64,000 nt of DNA from Bryoerythrophyllum caledonicum (GCA_963971425.1 OZ020517.1:30042734-30106733), one strand, 5' to 3'; positions 23,995 through 35,951 are shown, counted from the first letter of the stretch. Notes: generated from the sequence alone by a model not told the origin. Program-made: numbers and translations.

Positions 23995-24490
23995 TCTATG
24001 GTTCGACAAGATCCACCTTTCAACAACAACAAGAGCCCAAGGTTAGTCTTTTAGAGAAATTTAATGGCTCACGCTCCAAGTTTCAAGGGTTTGTTAATCA
24101 AATATGGTTGATAATGGCATTTGGAGAACATGACAAGGCTCATTGGGCAATGATTAAGGTTTGGTCTCTACTACAAGGGACACGCTTGGCATCAATTTAT
24201 AGCTCAAATAGACATTTTTTAGACAACTTGCGTGAGACATCAACTCGAATGAAGAAGCCTTGTTGAGCCATTTCTATTGGGGATTGAGCGATGATGTTAA
24301 GGATTTGATGTTGTCTCTTCTTGACCTATGAACACTCAATGAAGCCATTGGTCAAGCTGTGAAGTGCAATAATTGAGTATTTCAACGTTGCCAAGATCAA
24401 TGCTCAAGGACTTCATTGAGACAACGCACTACCCGTGACACTCAATTATATTCGTGAGCTAGAGCTCAAAAGAGACGGGTTGTTAAGATT
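23995..24490 (+). pseudogene. Ty3/gypsy gag remnant
   Basis: Plus-strand reading gives FQQQQEPKVSLLEKFNGSRS, then KFQGFVNQIWLIMAF, LLQGTRLASIYSSN, FYWGLSDDVKDLMLSLL and LNEAIGQAVKCNN, in the order and spacing of the retrotransposon gag domain of plant Ty3/gypsy elements. It has stops, frameshifts and probable small deletions. No protease, reverse transcriptase, integrase or LTR was found next to it. Confidence 0.8.
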
Positions 24491-24805
24491 GAAGAATTCT
24501 TAGCCTTGACTTTTATATATATCCTACTCTAATGTAAAAATAGAGTAAAAGGAACTCTAGTTTAAAGTAAAGATAAAGTACAAGGTTCTAGAGACTATGT
24601 CCCTAACAATACATGACCTTTTTGCAACTTCTCGAACAAGTACTACGAGGTGCAATAACAATCTAAATTTGAAATGCTATGTGTCATTAAATAGGTCCAA
24701 TACAAATATAAACTCTTGTAACTATTGAATACATCAATTTTTACACCTTATATGTCAAAATCCCAAAGAACATCCTGTTGCAACTTAAATGCGGCTTCCC
24801 AGACC

Positions 24806-25090
24806 ATTGATGGTTAACCTTTTAACACCTAAGTGGACACAAGGCCCTTGGAGAATCTACAAGCGTAAATAATTGTACACAACATCATCTATATAGTGGG
24901 TACATTTCATCACGACCCCATTGGCGGAAATCACTCTAGTTTTCCAGTGGCTAAATCGATTTGGAGATCAAGAAGATGCATTGGAATGCTCTTGCGGAGC
25001 TTGAAGTGCATTATGAAGACCACAACCAATCATGGGAAAAGCTACAACACCCAAAGCTCCAAAATCAACCCTCCTAGGGCCTAGTAGGCT
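24806..25090. repeat. Dispersed repeat (ACACCTAAGTGGAC family), copy 1
   Basis: An about 285-bp repeat from TTTTAACACCTAAGTGGACA to CTCCTAGGGCCTAGTAGGCT. It contains GGGTACATTTCATCACGACC and CAATCATGGGAAAAGCTACA. Two further copies are at 52528-54170 (opened by insertions) and 55483-55800. Non-coding. Confidence 0.75.
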
Positions 25091-25320
25091 TTAACCCTCA
25101 AATGTCAAAAGGTGCCACTTCTGGCCACAATATTCTACATGTATGGTGTTGAATTAGAACATGATAAGGTGTAGATATTGAGAAGACCTCCAAATCAAAG
25201 ATCTTCAATCCAAAGGTGTAAATGTTGCCAAACTTTTACACATTTTTTGTAATGATAAAATAAAAGACTTGCCTGAATATACGTATTCCCGACTGACGGT
25301 TAAGGGTCAAAGGATTAACT
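25091..25320. repeat. Dispersed repeat (GGTGTTG...TTCAATCCAAAGGTGTAA), copy 1
   Basis: About 230 bp sharing TTCAATCCAAAGGTGTAA, ACATGATAAGGT and GACCTCCAAAT with a second copy at 30858-31090. It ends in a GGTTAAGGGTCAAAGGATTAA-like stretch, reminiscent of the TTAA-ended repeats elsewhere in the window. Non-coding. Confidence 0.65.
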
Positions 25321-25430
25321 TAAATCTAAATCAACCATCAAATTGATCTTGAATTTTGTTCACAGGTTATTAGCCAGTGGCAATAGGATACTAGCTCTAG
25401 AGCCACCCTTGAAAGGAGGCAACAGATCTA

Positions 25431-25786
25431 AGGTAAGCCCCCCTAAAACCGACAAGTTAAGGAATGTGCATATATGGAGAGAGGAGATAATTATACTATT
25501 TTTTTTTTTCAGTGATAGCCAATAGAATTGCAATTCCAACCCAAGTGATTTCATATTTTTTCGATGAAAACTAAAATAGTTATGAATTTTCAAACTGTGC
25601 CAGCATGTTTAGTGGGTGGCCAGCAGTAGGTACCCCCATAACCAAGGACCAAAAGTAAGGGTCTTGACTAATAGCAAACCTCCATTTGGAGATGAGTTGG
25701 TGGTAATGGGATGGAAGAGGGTTGGATATACCCCAATTTTATTGGCGTTGGCTATGGGTTTTTGTTGGTTATGGAGGGGCTCACCT
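25431..25786. mobile_element. MITE, AGGTAAG family, copy 2
   Basis: The 356-bp element begins AGGTAAGCCCCCCTAAAACC, ends GGGGCTCACCT, and is flanked by TA (25429-25430, 25787-25788). It lies 11 bp beyond the stop codon of the minus-strand gene at 25798, so it probably supplies that gene's 3' untranslated region. Confidence 0.87.
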
Positions 25787-25797
25787 TATCTATTCTA

Positions 25798-26950
25798 CTA
25801 ACCTATAGACTGGAAGTTTTTGCCCGCGGCGCCGTCGCACTTGGCCTCGTGGAAGCCCTGCGCATGCTCCGCCTCGTACCCCATCTTCCCGCACTCCCTC
25901 GCGGCGCGGCTGGACGCGCAGTGCTCGCCGTCGTGCACCCACGTATCCCCCGGCAACATCTTCTGCCGCGGATCTGGTACGATCTGGCTGTCGTTGAACA
26001 GCTCCTCCACCTCCTCCCGCAGCAGTGCAAAGTACTGCTTCTCCACCTCCGGCTGCACAATCACCCCGTGCTTGATCATGCACAGCCGCGCGCCCTGCAA
26101 GATGCGCCACACGTACCTGCCAAGACCGGAAAACACTCCATCGATGAATTCTAGCTAGTTGTATAGTGAGGCAAAAATACAGTGAGTTTTGACCTCTTTT
26201 CTCCTTCACGTACGCTTGCATGCATGCATGCAGAGTACGTCAACCGGTTGACTGAGGAATTCATTCATTATTACAATCAACCCTTACTAGCGGTGAAGAT
26301 TCACGGTACAACATGGCCTCTCCTTGTTCCTTCTCAACACTAGATCACCAAGCTCTGGATCCGATGACTAAAATCCGAGAAGCATTGTTGATATTATCGA
26401 TAACATGAACAATCGAGTATTGACCTTCGAGTTGTGATGACAAGGAGTTCTTGAGGGTACTTACCTGTCAAGGAAGTGCGGGAACTCGTCGCCGACGCAG
26501 TGGCGCGCGGCTTGGTTGAACTTGAGTTCGCGGGCGGCCACGGCGTGGACGCGGCCGATGTAGTGGCCGAAGCACTCACGTTGCGCGCGCACGAGCATCT
26601 GGTCCAGCCACTCCTGGATGTACTGCTGCCGGTACTTCTTCCGGTCCTCGGGTTTGATGTGCTTCAGGTCCGGGGGTTGTGTGGAGATGGAGCAGATGGG
26701 CTTGCAACCGGATGTGCACTCCGGATTGCTCATGGCTAGTCTCAAACGTAATGATCCAATGCCTGCGAACAACAGCTGCTGGTTTTCAGGAGCCTGCGAA
26801 CATTTAAAACGAGATAAAAGCTACAACAATGTGAATGAATCCCTCACTCTTTTTACCCGCGAACAAATTACAGTTGAGGCAGAGCACCGACAGTCCTGCA
26901 ATTTCTGTGTTGTCGAGGACGAAAGGCTTCGACGTGAATGACCAGATGGC
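25798..26950 (-). CDS. Uncharacterised conserved-looking protein, possibly plastid-targeted
   Basis: Two exons are clear on the minus strand: 26793-26465 and 26116-25798, with good donor and acceptor sites and a codon (Arg) split across intron 26464-26117. They encode about 215 residues starting APENQQLLFAGIGSLRLRL. The middle has a charged helix-like stretch (KPEDRKKYRQQYIQEWLDQM) and the end has four cysteines with conserved-looking spacing (HCASSRAARECGKMGYEAEH, then FHEAKCDG). A likely upstream exon ends at 26857 (donor CGG/GTAAAA) and encodes DCRCSASTVICSR in matching phase. Its upstream open part (HSRRSLSSSTTQK) is Ser/Arg-rich like a chloroplast transit peptide. I could not find the start codon, so the 5' end is uncertain. 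I do not recognise the family. The intron contains a GCATGCATGCATGC run (RY-type motif) near 26217-26232. Confidence 0.65.
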
Positions 26951-27526
26951 GGTTGGATGCCAACAGTCGTTATAGAAAGACACCCCAAATGGCGTTACCA
27001 AATGACAGTGGACTGGCATAATCACAGACCAGTAAAGATATTCACCAGAAAAAGATGTGCACATTCAGACATTCCTGCATTCTGCGATAAAAACCTACAA
27101 CACCTGAGTGATATTTCAGAGGATGAAATAATGTAAACCCTGATTCTGTTCTCTTGCATTCAAACACTAGTGAGAATTAGTAGAAATAAACTTCCATATG
27201 TCCATTACCAGAACTACCAAATCGCTTGCTCTCGTCCTTCATTCATCCATCCCTCCATCACCAGAAACGTATCATCCACTATTCAACTACCACATACGTA
27301 TTCATCCATCCAAAGCCTAGAAACGTATGGAAGAAACACACACACAGACATCAGAGTCAAAGCATAGCTTGCAAACTCCTCAAGCGCGCAGCTTTCCTCG
27401 CCGTAGTCGCAGATCGATCACCCTTTTCCTCACGATTCGTCGTCGCCCCCTCACACCCACAATACTACTCCATCGCCCTCGCACACCCACAATTTTTGTT
27501 GCGGTCGTATTCCACCATTGACAGCT
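26951..27526. promoter_or_regulatory. Divergent promoter region
   Basis: The spacer between the minus-strand uncharacterised gene and the plus-strand Canopy-like gene is under 600 bp, so the two probably share a bidirectional promoter. No firm TATA box or TSS can be assigned. Repeated CATCCATC and ACACAC words are low-complexity. Confidence 0.4.
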
Positions 27527-30161
27527 ATGGCACCCAATCTAACACTGAAGTCCGTCACACCCCTCCTCTTCCTCCTCCTCCTCCTCCTCTGCCTCTTCGT
27601 CTCGCCTTCCCTCAGCATAGTGGACGACAAGTGCTCCGCCTGCAAAGCTGTCGCCGTAAGTCTCTTCATCAACCCACATTGTCTTTTTTAGGTTTTTGGA
27701 ATCTTTTTGGGTTTTGGGAGTTTAGAGGGGATGGTTGAGCAAGGTGCTTGGTTTCGTTATGTGGATTTGGCGGTGGAGGTGGAGGTTCTCACGTTACCGA
27801 CGTTTGTAGTATGGGATCTGAGATTTTTTTTCTTTTAGGGTTTTGGTGTGTCCTATGTTGGTGAAGTTGGTCTGTTTTTTAACTGTTCCAATTGTGTGAT
27901 TGGAAGGAGGTGATTGGTTATGTGGTATTGGTAGCTCATGGAAGAGCTCTTGGTAGTACTATTTGGTATTGAGTTGTTTTGAGTTTTAAGACGAATAGTA
28001 AGGTCACTCGTTTTTGTGAGGGTTTTTTGCATTCTTTTGACTTCTCCTCAGATTGTAGGATTAGAGAGGTGTTTCTTTTCTTGATGCCATAAATATCATT
28101 TTTTTCTTTCCATATATTGAAGTTGTGACTCCTGTTATTTCACAAGAGGTCTAGGGTCAGTTGAGTATGAATTTGGTGTCAGTACTGTTGCCAAACGATT
28201 CAAGAGCAGTTATATTTAGAGGATGTCCGTAGTTAATTTAGTATTCGAAGTTCTGGTTACGAGTGTCAATTCTGAGCTTGTTGCGTCTAAAGAAGGCGAT
28301 GAAGCTAGTGACTTACTCTTGACGTGTGGCTCTTCTGCAGTTGGAGTTGGAGGAATCGCTCGCAAATGTACGTCCCTCTTAAACTATCTGGGAGAAGTTG
28401 AAAGGGGTTCTTTTTTTTGGTTGAAAGGCTCTGAGAATTAGAATGTTGACAGCACATATAACGCACATCTAGTCTGATAGTATTCTTTATTTTACTTGAA
28501 TTATTTCACACATATTCAAGTGCTATCACCTCGGCTCATTTTCATCTGTACTTCTGCCTCAGGAAAGGCCTAGAAATCACTTGGACTACCGTCACCGACT
28601 CGGGTCAACAGGCCAACGTGAAGGAAAACTGATTGATTACAGGTATGTCTTAGTCTCCATCCCTTTCACGAAAGCCACATTGTTCCTCACGGTCGGTGTC
28701 CTTGAATGAGTGATTTACTCTTGTGTAGAAAATGCGTGCATGGATGCCAGAGTCAGTGAGTTGCGAGTTGTGGAGCTCCTCGACGGGCTTTGTGCCAAAA
28801 TGAAGGGCTATGTCCCGAACAAGGTGTGCTGATTTTCTCCCTTAATTTGATATTTATTCCGTACCAGGTCCTGAAGGTTAGCAAAACTTTGCATCATGTA
28901 TAAAGCATATCCTGTATTTGTATCTTTTGTGTATGAAATAGTTATACCATAGTAACGTCTGTAGCGTTCAGAGCTCCGGCATAATTTGCAACTATGAAAT
29001 TAGGTTTCTGATGATGGACTAAATTTATGTCTTGCTTCAGACTGGCCCTGGTCGTGAGTTTTGGTTGAAAGTGGAAGGCGGAGTGCCAGATGATCCGGAG
29101 ATGGCTTTCAGTAAGTAAACCTTGCCCTTCCTAGAAAAAGTAGTTGATTGAAACCATGGCCGGAATCACAGTTGAAGTCATAATCAAAGGCTGCTGCTTC
29201 TGTACAGTTATCGTGTTTCATGAGATTTACCACTTGATGTTCTGTTAAATTAGCGTTTATTGTGCTTAGGATACACGATTGATGATTGGATTTTATGGTA
29301 TTGGCAGATAAGCAGGCATCCGAGCTACATTCCAGAGCTATTGTGGAGTTTTGTGGCCGGTTAGTTACTTTCTTTTTTTTGTTTTCCGACGACTCTGATT
29401 GTGTTTCTTGGCTGCAACCTCGTGTTTTGGCTTCAGGATATCATGGCTGCGAATGTGTATTCTCTGATCCATGAAAGGCCAAAGTTCTTAGGCTATCACT
29501 TTCTAAACATCTGTGGTCTTGTATGTGCTCGATGTCATTGTTTCTTGTGACAGGCTCATTGAGACAACTGAAGAGGAGGTAGAACACCAAAACCTCGTTT
29601 GTCAACTTATGTAGAGATTTCAGATGAATTCTACACTTGCAGTTGCCCAAGTCTGAATGATGATTCTTAGAAGCATTTCTGCTACCGGAGCTCATTATTG
29701 CAGGCGTATCTTGTGGAGAAAACTAATAAAATGTTGATGACACAGTTGACGGAGAAAATCCGAGTTGGAAAGGTTGCCACGGGAGATGTTGAGCGTGTGC
29801 TGTGCAAGGAGCTCAGTAAGACCTGCAAAGAAACCTCGTAAGTGCCCAAGCTAAAGATAGGAATGCCCATTCAATCCCGTCTAGATGACCCTCTGTTTCC
29901 AGATTGCTCTATGTCGTATCGTAAACTTCCTATCGGTATACATTTTGGCCCCTTCATAGACGTTTCTAGCGAGGGTTTAAAGGTTTAGTATGTCTCCATT
30001 ACTTTAGTAACAAGTCCAGTCTAACTTTTCATTATGTAATTGCTGGCAGGGAACCAACACCAGCAGCTGGAGCTGAAGACGATGAAGACCAGGATGAGGA
30101 AGAAAAACCAGAGGCGACTGAGAAAGATGCTGCCAGCACGGGCAGCGACGGTGAGCTTTAG
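27527..30161 (+). CDS. Canopy/MIR-interacting saposin-like protein (DUF3456)
   Basis: Nine exons (27527-27655, 28341-28367, 28563-28642, 28751-28823, 29041-29110, 29308-29359, 29554-29578, 29704-29837, 30050-30161) join in frame at GT/AG borders to 233 residues. The N-terminus is a signal peptide (PLLFLLLLLLCLF, residues about 12-30). The mature part has the six-cysteine saposin-like pattern of the Canopy family: DDKCSACKAVA (Cys36, Cys39), ELLDGLCAKM (Cys93), IVEFCGRL, and RVLCKELSKTCKE. RPRNHLDYRHRLGSTGQREG is a typical plant signature. The tail is Asp/Glu-rich and ends DGEL, only loosely like an ER retrieval signal. Animal Canopy proteins are ER co-chaperones; the plant role is poorly known. 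ER or secretory location is inferred. Confidence 0.93.
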
Positions 30162-30857
30162 AGATCTGAGTTATAACAGGAAATAGGTACGGAATGCACT
30201 TTATGCTACATTGATAGATCCACTTCTTGGTAGACTCATTTTTCTGAAGAAGACAATATACCATTCCATTCAGTCTTCAGTAGGGATTGCCTGAGGTTGT
30301 GTCCCCTTGTTGCACGTCAAGTGAGCTTATCTTTCAGACTTACCAAATGAAAATGAAAAAGGTAGAAGCAACAAAAAAACACCTTCACCAAAAGAGAATT
30401 ACAACGTGGTTTTGGCATCTCCAGGTGTCGAATTCTGCAGCTTCAGACTGCAATACACATACAGACACAATAACGCCGAAGGGCACAACAACCATAAATA
30501 TCCTCATCATCGTCATAGCCCTAGTTTAACGACTTTTACACCTCCCAACGGCCTTCTAATCCGGCCACCTGTCCAGTCATGAATAGAAAAGTCACGTGCA
30601 CTATAAATAAGGTTGAGGACACTGTTCTCCTTAGTTTCTATTCTTGTACTAATGACAACCACAGAAGAAAACTTCCACACTTGCGACTGTGACAAATCCA
30701 TTTATTATCATTTGAATAATAACGACTTCTTCTGATTATCATTGAAGTAATCCTTGTCAAGCCCTGAAAGTAATCCACTCGGAGCTCTCATCTGTACTCA
30801 TATCATCTACCAATCACTTACCACCAAATCCACAATGGAATTCAGAGAGGATTTATG
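30162..30857. other. 3' flank of the Canopy-like gene and spacer
   Basis: No gene seen. The first part probably holds the 3' untranslated region. Confidence 0.5.
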
Positions 30858-31090
30858 TTTTAACCCTTTAACATCATAAGGTGTTGCTGGTGGCCACAAA
30901 ATTCTACACATATGGTGTTCTATTTGAACATGATAAGGTTGAGATAATGAAATGACCTCCAAATGAAAGATGTGAGTTGAAGAATTTTCAATCCAAAGGT
31001 GTAAGTCTTGCTAGACTTTAGTACTTTTTTGGTATTCTATAGAGCTAAATACATCCCTATATATACAGTTCCCAACTGACTTTTAAGGAT
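30858..31090. repeat. Dispersed repeat, copy 2 of the 25091-25320 family
   Basis: Shares TTCAATCCAAAGGTGTAA, GGTGTTCTATTTGAACATGA and CCAACTGACTTTTAAGGATT with the first copy. It begins TTTAACCCTTTAACATCA. Non-coding. Confidence 0.65.
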
Positions 31091-31139
31091 TAATCCCTAA
31101 ATGACCACAGATATTTTAAAGAAATCTCTATTCCATCGG

Positions 31140-31275
31140 CTGAAAATTGTCAAGGTGAACTTTAACAAAATGTAACTGTAGGATCTTGTACTAACATATG
31201 TGGTAAAATTTTAGACCGAACAGATTGTTTGTCAAAGTGAAAAAATTTGTCCCCCAAGAGGACACTTGGTCCTAT
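31140..31275. repeat. Dispersed repeat (GTCAAAGTGAAAAAATTTGTCCCCC), copy 1
   Basis: A short repeat containing TGTAGGATCTTGTACTAA, then a GTCAAAGTGAAAAAATTTG word and a CCCCCAAGAGGACACTTGGTC word. Related copies are at about 52090-52215 (same strand) and 45150-45260 (reverse). Confidence 0.6.
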
Positions 31276-32379
31276 AAGGAGCAAACAAAAAAAACACCCA
31301 CTAGGACTAGGATTAGGATTAGAATTAAACAAAATTAGGAGCTCACTATCGAAGTCCCACACGAAAATAGCATCCTCCACCTCAACCTCACTAGAGAGCC
31401 AAATAAACCGAATTCCTCAACCGCCAAATTTCAAACACCAATTCCAAAAACAAAAGAAGAAAATAAATCTGACCATGATTCAAACGGTGGGGCCCACAGA
31501 CAGCTTCTCGATGAAGAAATCTACGAAGGAAGTAGATTACGCAGAATATCATCTAGACCCTTCATACATTTGGCCCCGAGAACGTAGGCTTCTCTACAAG
31601 GAAGGAGAATTGTACCGAGAAATGTAGATCATGAGTGACGCATCTACGCAGTGAGTACATATGGGTCGACGAAGGAAGGAGGACGTAGTAGAGAAGCATT
31701 AGGGATGATTCCCTTTGGAAGGCGCGCTGTCACGCTTCCACGGCGCCTCCACCTGCATGCAGCGCGTCCATTGCTGCTGTTGCTGCTGCCCCTTCCGCCT
31801 GATTGCGGCGGCTTGCCCATCAGCGTAGACAGAAAACACACCCCCACCACGCGAGTCTGCTTGTCTCTTGTTCTTCTTCTCCTTCTCCTGGTTGACTTTC
31901 GTCTATGGTCGCAACCTGCGTAGAGTCCCACCGTCGCCTATTTTGTTGTACAGCCCTCCTGATTCACGCCTGATTCCCGGGAGTATCATGTGGGCTGGCA
32001 CGATTTGCTGTGGAATTGACGTCCTCCGCAGTTGATTTGACGGAGCAGTCGAGGTTTTAGCTTCAAGATTTTGCTTATGATTCGTTGTTCGATGCTGTGT
32101 TCGGTTCCGGGTTCTGGGGAACTGGAAGTTGGAGCGGTGGAGAGTCGTGGAGGGTTTGGGTCGCTTTGTTCTTTGTCTGTAGGGAGAGTTTGGGTTTGCA
32201 TCCTACGCTGTGAAGGGATCGAGTCGTGTGTAGGAGTTTGGGTTTTTAGAGAGTAGTAGGTTATACTCCGGGGATGTACATCGGTGATGAGCCCTGGTGT
32301 GGCAGGCGCGAGGGTTTTCCTCCTGAGTGCGTGAATTCGCCCTCAATTTAGACGTGGAAGCGAAAATCTGCGATTTCTA
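31276..32379 (+). promoter_or_regulatory. Upstream region of the kinase gene
   Basis: About 1.1 kb of spacer becoming GC-rich from 31720 on, with no coding family similarity. The GC-rich end next to the kinase start probably holds the promoter and 5' leader. No specific element can be defended. Confidence 0.35.
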
Positions 32380-34082
32380 ATGTGTTCCTGCGTCGCGCCC
32401 ATCTATGTCTATCTCGGAACGCAGCTCTCCTCGTTCTTCAGCAGCTGGACGACCTGGACGAAGCGCTTGGATGCGGAGCGGCCCACTGTGAAGCACCTGC
32501 AGAAGCAGCCCACGCTCAAGTCCAATGTCGCCTACACGTACAAGGAGCTCGAGGAGGCCACCGCGGGCTTCTGCAAGAAAAACCTCATCGGCGTCGGAGG
32601 CTTCGCCAAAGTATGTTGTCCCGATCTCTCGTGGTTGCATTCCTGGCTTTTTTTTAAAAATTAGGTCTGAATGTATGTCGATGTGCAAGTTTTTTTAGGT
32701 TTGCAACTCGATGGAAGAGTTCCTCAGTCTTTTTGTTGATGATTTGTGAGCGTTAGGTTTGGGAGTGAGTTTCTCAGGCTTTGCTCTAGGTTTACAACTC
32801 GATGCGAGAGAGTGTGTTTTACACGTTGTTTGTCACGCTTTCACAACACGAAACTGCTTGCTGCTTAGTTTTGTTTCTGTTCTCAGAGATCCAGTTTTTT
32901 CCAATCCGCCTCCGCTGAGTGCGTGTTGTGACGCATTTCCAGGTGTACAAAGCAACTCTTCACGACGGCCGCGTCGTAGCAGTGAAGAAGCTTTTCGGGC
33001 GGGGGAAGCAGAGCGACCGCGAGTTCCGCGCCGAAATCGAAACTGTCGGCAACTGCCTGCACCCCAACCTGGTGCGGCTCCTGGGCTACTGCCGCACCAA
33101 GGACGGCAAGCTCCTGGTGTACGAGTTCTTCGAGAACGGCAGCCTGAACAAGTTCATGCGGCGCAACAAGGAGGCCATCAATCTCGACTGGAGCACGCGC
33201 CTCAAGATCGCCCTGGGCGCCGCGGAAGGCCTGGCCTACCTCCACAACCGCGACCCCCGGATCATCCACCGCGACGTCAAGGCGAGCAACATCCTCCTCG
33301 ATAAGAACTTCGAGGCGAAAGTGTCGGATTTCGGCCTGGCGCGCCTCATCGACCCCGCGAAAACGCACGTGACGACCTTCATCGCCGGCACGAAAGCGTA
33401 CATAGCGCCGGAGTATCAGAAGAGCCTCAGGTTGACGGTGAAGTGCGATGTGTACAGCTATGGCGTCGTGCTACTGGAGCTTCTCACGGGAAAAGATCCC
33501 TCCATGGGGCGCAACTTCGACATCATCGCGTGGGTGAAGCGCCGCATGGGCAGCACGCCTGACTTCTTCGACGTGCGCATGCTGGACTCCGACAACAAAG
33601 ACGCGCACAAGGACGCCATGACCAAGGTGCTCTTCCTGGCGCTGGATTGCACCAAAACCTCCCCGCACCAACGTCCCTCCATGGACGAGGTCGTCACGCA
33701 GCTGAAGCATATGCAGCAGAAGCTCTGGCACGAGGAGGCGGAGAGCAGCGAGTCCTCCAGCTTGCAAGAGAGCTCCCTCTCGCAATGCTCCAGCGCCGTC
33801 ACGTCCGGGGAAGACCTGTTTCCCGGGACCGCGCTGGACATCCCGTTCGAGAGGCCGTACATGGTGCGCGTCGTGTCCACGCCCATTCTGAGCGAGCATG
33901 TGCGCGCCGCGGACGACACGCGCGCCGTGGTCACCATCGAGGACGTCAGGCTGGAGAGCCAGCAGCTCGCTCTGGAGCTGGAGAATGGCGGCTCGTTGCA
34001 GTTCGACTCCGGGAAAGTGTCGCCTCCGAGTCCTACAGACCAGTATGTTCAGGCGGAGGTTTCGAGGAATCAATCCTTTTGA
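32380..34082 (+). CDS. Receptor-like cytoplasmic Ser/Thr kinase
   Basis: Exons 32380-32610 and 32943-34082 join in phase 0 to 456 residues. The N-terminus (MCSCVAPIYVYLGTQL) has no clear signal peptide or membrane helix after it; Cys2 and Cys4 could be acylated. A YTYKELEEATAGF motif precedes the kinase domain, as in plant RLK/Pelle kinases. Visible motifs are the P-loop GVGGFAKVYKA, catalytic Lys92 (VAVKK), HRD 186-188 (HRDVKASN), DFG 206-208 (DFGLARL), GTKAYIAPEY, and DVYSYGVVLLELLTG. It is an RD kinase, so probably active. The third P-loop glycine is Ala, which is tolerated in some kinases. A Ser-rich tail of about 110 residues follows. It resembles CRPK1/LRR-VIII-type cytoplasmic kinases that relay stress or immune signals; the exact subfamily is uncertain. 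Confidence 0.93.
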
Positions 34083-35043
34083 GCAGGTAAACGCTTAGAT
34101 AATCTTGCCTGCCTCACGGTCTATGATGCTTTGTCTTATAAGTGACACTAGCTGAGAAAACCGGCACCAGGCGAGTGAGGAGATTCTTTCGGTGGCTCTG
34201 TGGCAGCCGCCGTTATTGCTTGTATGATTATGTGGATTCTTTGTCCTTTTCCTTTGGGTTTGATGGTAGTAGAGAGCTGTCGATCTAGTTTGCAATCATT
34301 CTGATGATGTATTGGAGCCTACTATCCTATTAGCATTTCAATCTTGCAGCACTGCATGTTGTCACAGATTCTTGTGACAACCGCCGTGATTATGTGTATG
34401 ATGACATGAATCCTCTTCCCTTTGTTTGATGGTAGAGAGGCGCTGCAGTGTTAGCGTTGCAATTTTAATGTTGAGGTATAAGCCAACCGAGTGAAGACAT
34501 TCTTTAGTCGCTGTGACCACCTCTTGTGAATTTTTTTCCTGTTTGGTTGCAGTGAGAGATCTGAAAGTTTGATGTATAGTATTGGTGTTCACACGTAGAT
34601 TTTGAAGCTCATGTTTGGGCATGAGCCAGAGATTCTTGTATGTGAATGTCCTTTTTCCTTTGTATGAAAGGACGGTTCGATGGTAGAGAGCGTGAGCTTT
34701 GGAGGGGTCAATTCTGATAGGTCAAAACTGCAGTATTGGTTCTAATTTGGGTGTAAGTTAGGTCTTCTGGAATTATAGCAAGAGGCAAGGGAATGTGGCC
34801 GTTGGAACAGTGGCCCATGTAGCTGATATGTTACTATTTGTTGTGATATATTAAGGACTTTGTCGTTTTGGATCTTGCCCATGCTGGCCAAGTGCGGGCT
34901 CTGTGGCATATTCTCGCTAAGATTAGCATTCGCCTACTTGACGGCAAGCGCTGTACCGTTCATTCACGTAACTCCAAACTTTTCCAGGTGGTATCTGATA
35001 TGTGTCTTGTATGTTTGTGGTATCTGATAGGTGTCTTGTAGAA
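34083..35043. other. 3' flank of the kinase and spacer
   Basis: No gene seen. A segment with TAGAGAG and GTTTGATGGTAG words occurs two or three times between 34250 and 34700 as loosely repeated copies, suggesting local duplication of the 3' flank. Confidence 0.5.
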
Positions 35044-35951
35044 CCCCTGAAAGTCCCTGACAATTTCACACCAAAAACACTTCAAAATTGTTGATTCTAG
35101 TGCAATGAGTAAGGAAGGGAATAAAACCTTACAGTTATCCTTTTGACCATAGCCTTCGTAAAGACTTATGAAGTAACATACTCTCAAAATTTCTTACACT
35201 TTGAACGCATGGATTGAAAGATTACAGTGTTTGAAGTCAAGAAAATTGTTCATTTTCTTCCCTCTGTTGAGTGGTTCACCAGACTTTAACTACACTTGGT
35301 ATAAATTTTTCGCAATACACAATGTCTAAATCTTTTACCATTGCGTTGAGCATGATGTTAGTTCTGTACACAACAATTTATAGAGGTAGAGAAGGGGTGT
35401 AGCATACTCAAAACAATTGTGCAAGGAGTGGAGGTTCAAAAATTGTCAATTCATGATTTATTCTTTTGAGAACTTAATATGTTTTAGAATGATAATCTAA
35501 ATGGTCAATAAGAAGGTTTACACAACATATTGTTATAGAGAAAATAAAAAGCGAAAAATATGAAGATCTCTAGATTTTATGTAGAAAAGATGAAGTTTTT
35601 ATCCGTGCTTGCCTGAAATGTGTAAATTTTTTTGACTTGAGTTAAAATGTTTTTTACACTGAAGACAAGAATTTTTTTTTACATTCTCAAAGAAGGTAAT
35701 ATTCTCTACATGTATGGAAAATCTCAATGTCAATAGAGACTTCTAGCAAAATTTCGGAGCTGCCCAGAGTCCCCATTTCAAACTTTGAGTGGTACTAACT
35801 TTCCAACCATGAATCCAAAAAAAATGATAAAAATATCTCCATAGAGCTCTTATCAGAGACAATCTAGGAGAAGAGTTTTTAAAAAAAAATTAAAAAATCA
35901 AATTTTAGGAACCTGCCCAAAATCCAAAACGTACACTTGGGCTTTTAGGGG
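35044..35951. mobile_element. TTAA-flanked CCCCTAAA element, copy 2
   Basis: The 908-bp element begins CCCCTGAAAGTCCCTGACAA and ends TTGGGCTTTTAGGGG, followed by TTAA (35952-35955). The left TTAA is mutated. Shared internal landmarks with the other copies are GCAATGAGTAAGGA, GAGGTAGAGAAGGGGTGTAG, TGTGCAAGGAGTGGAGGTTC and GAACCTGCCCAAA. Non-coding. Confidence 0.85.
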
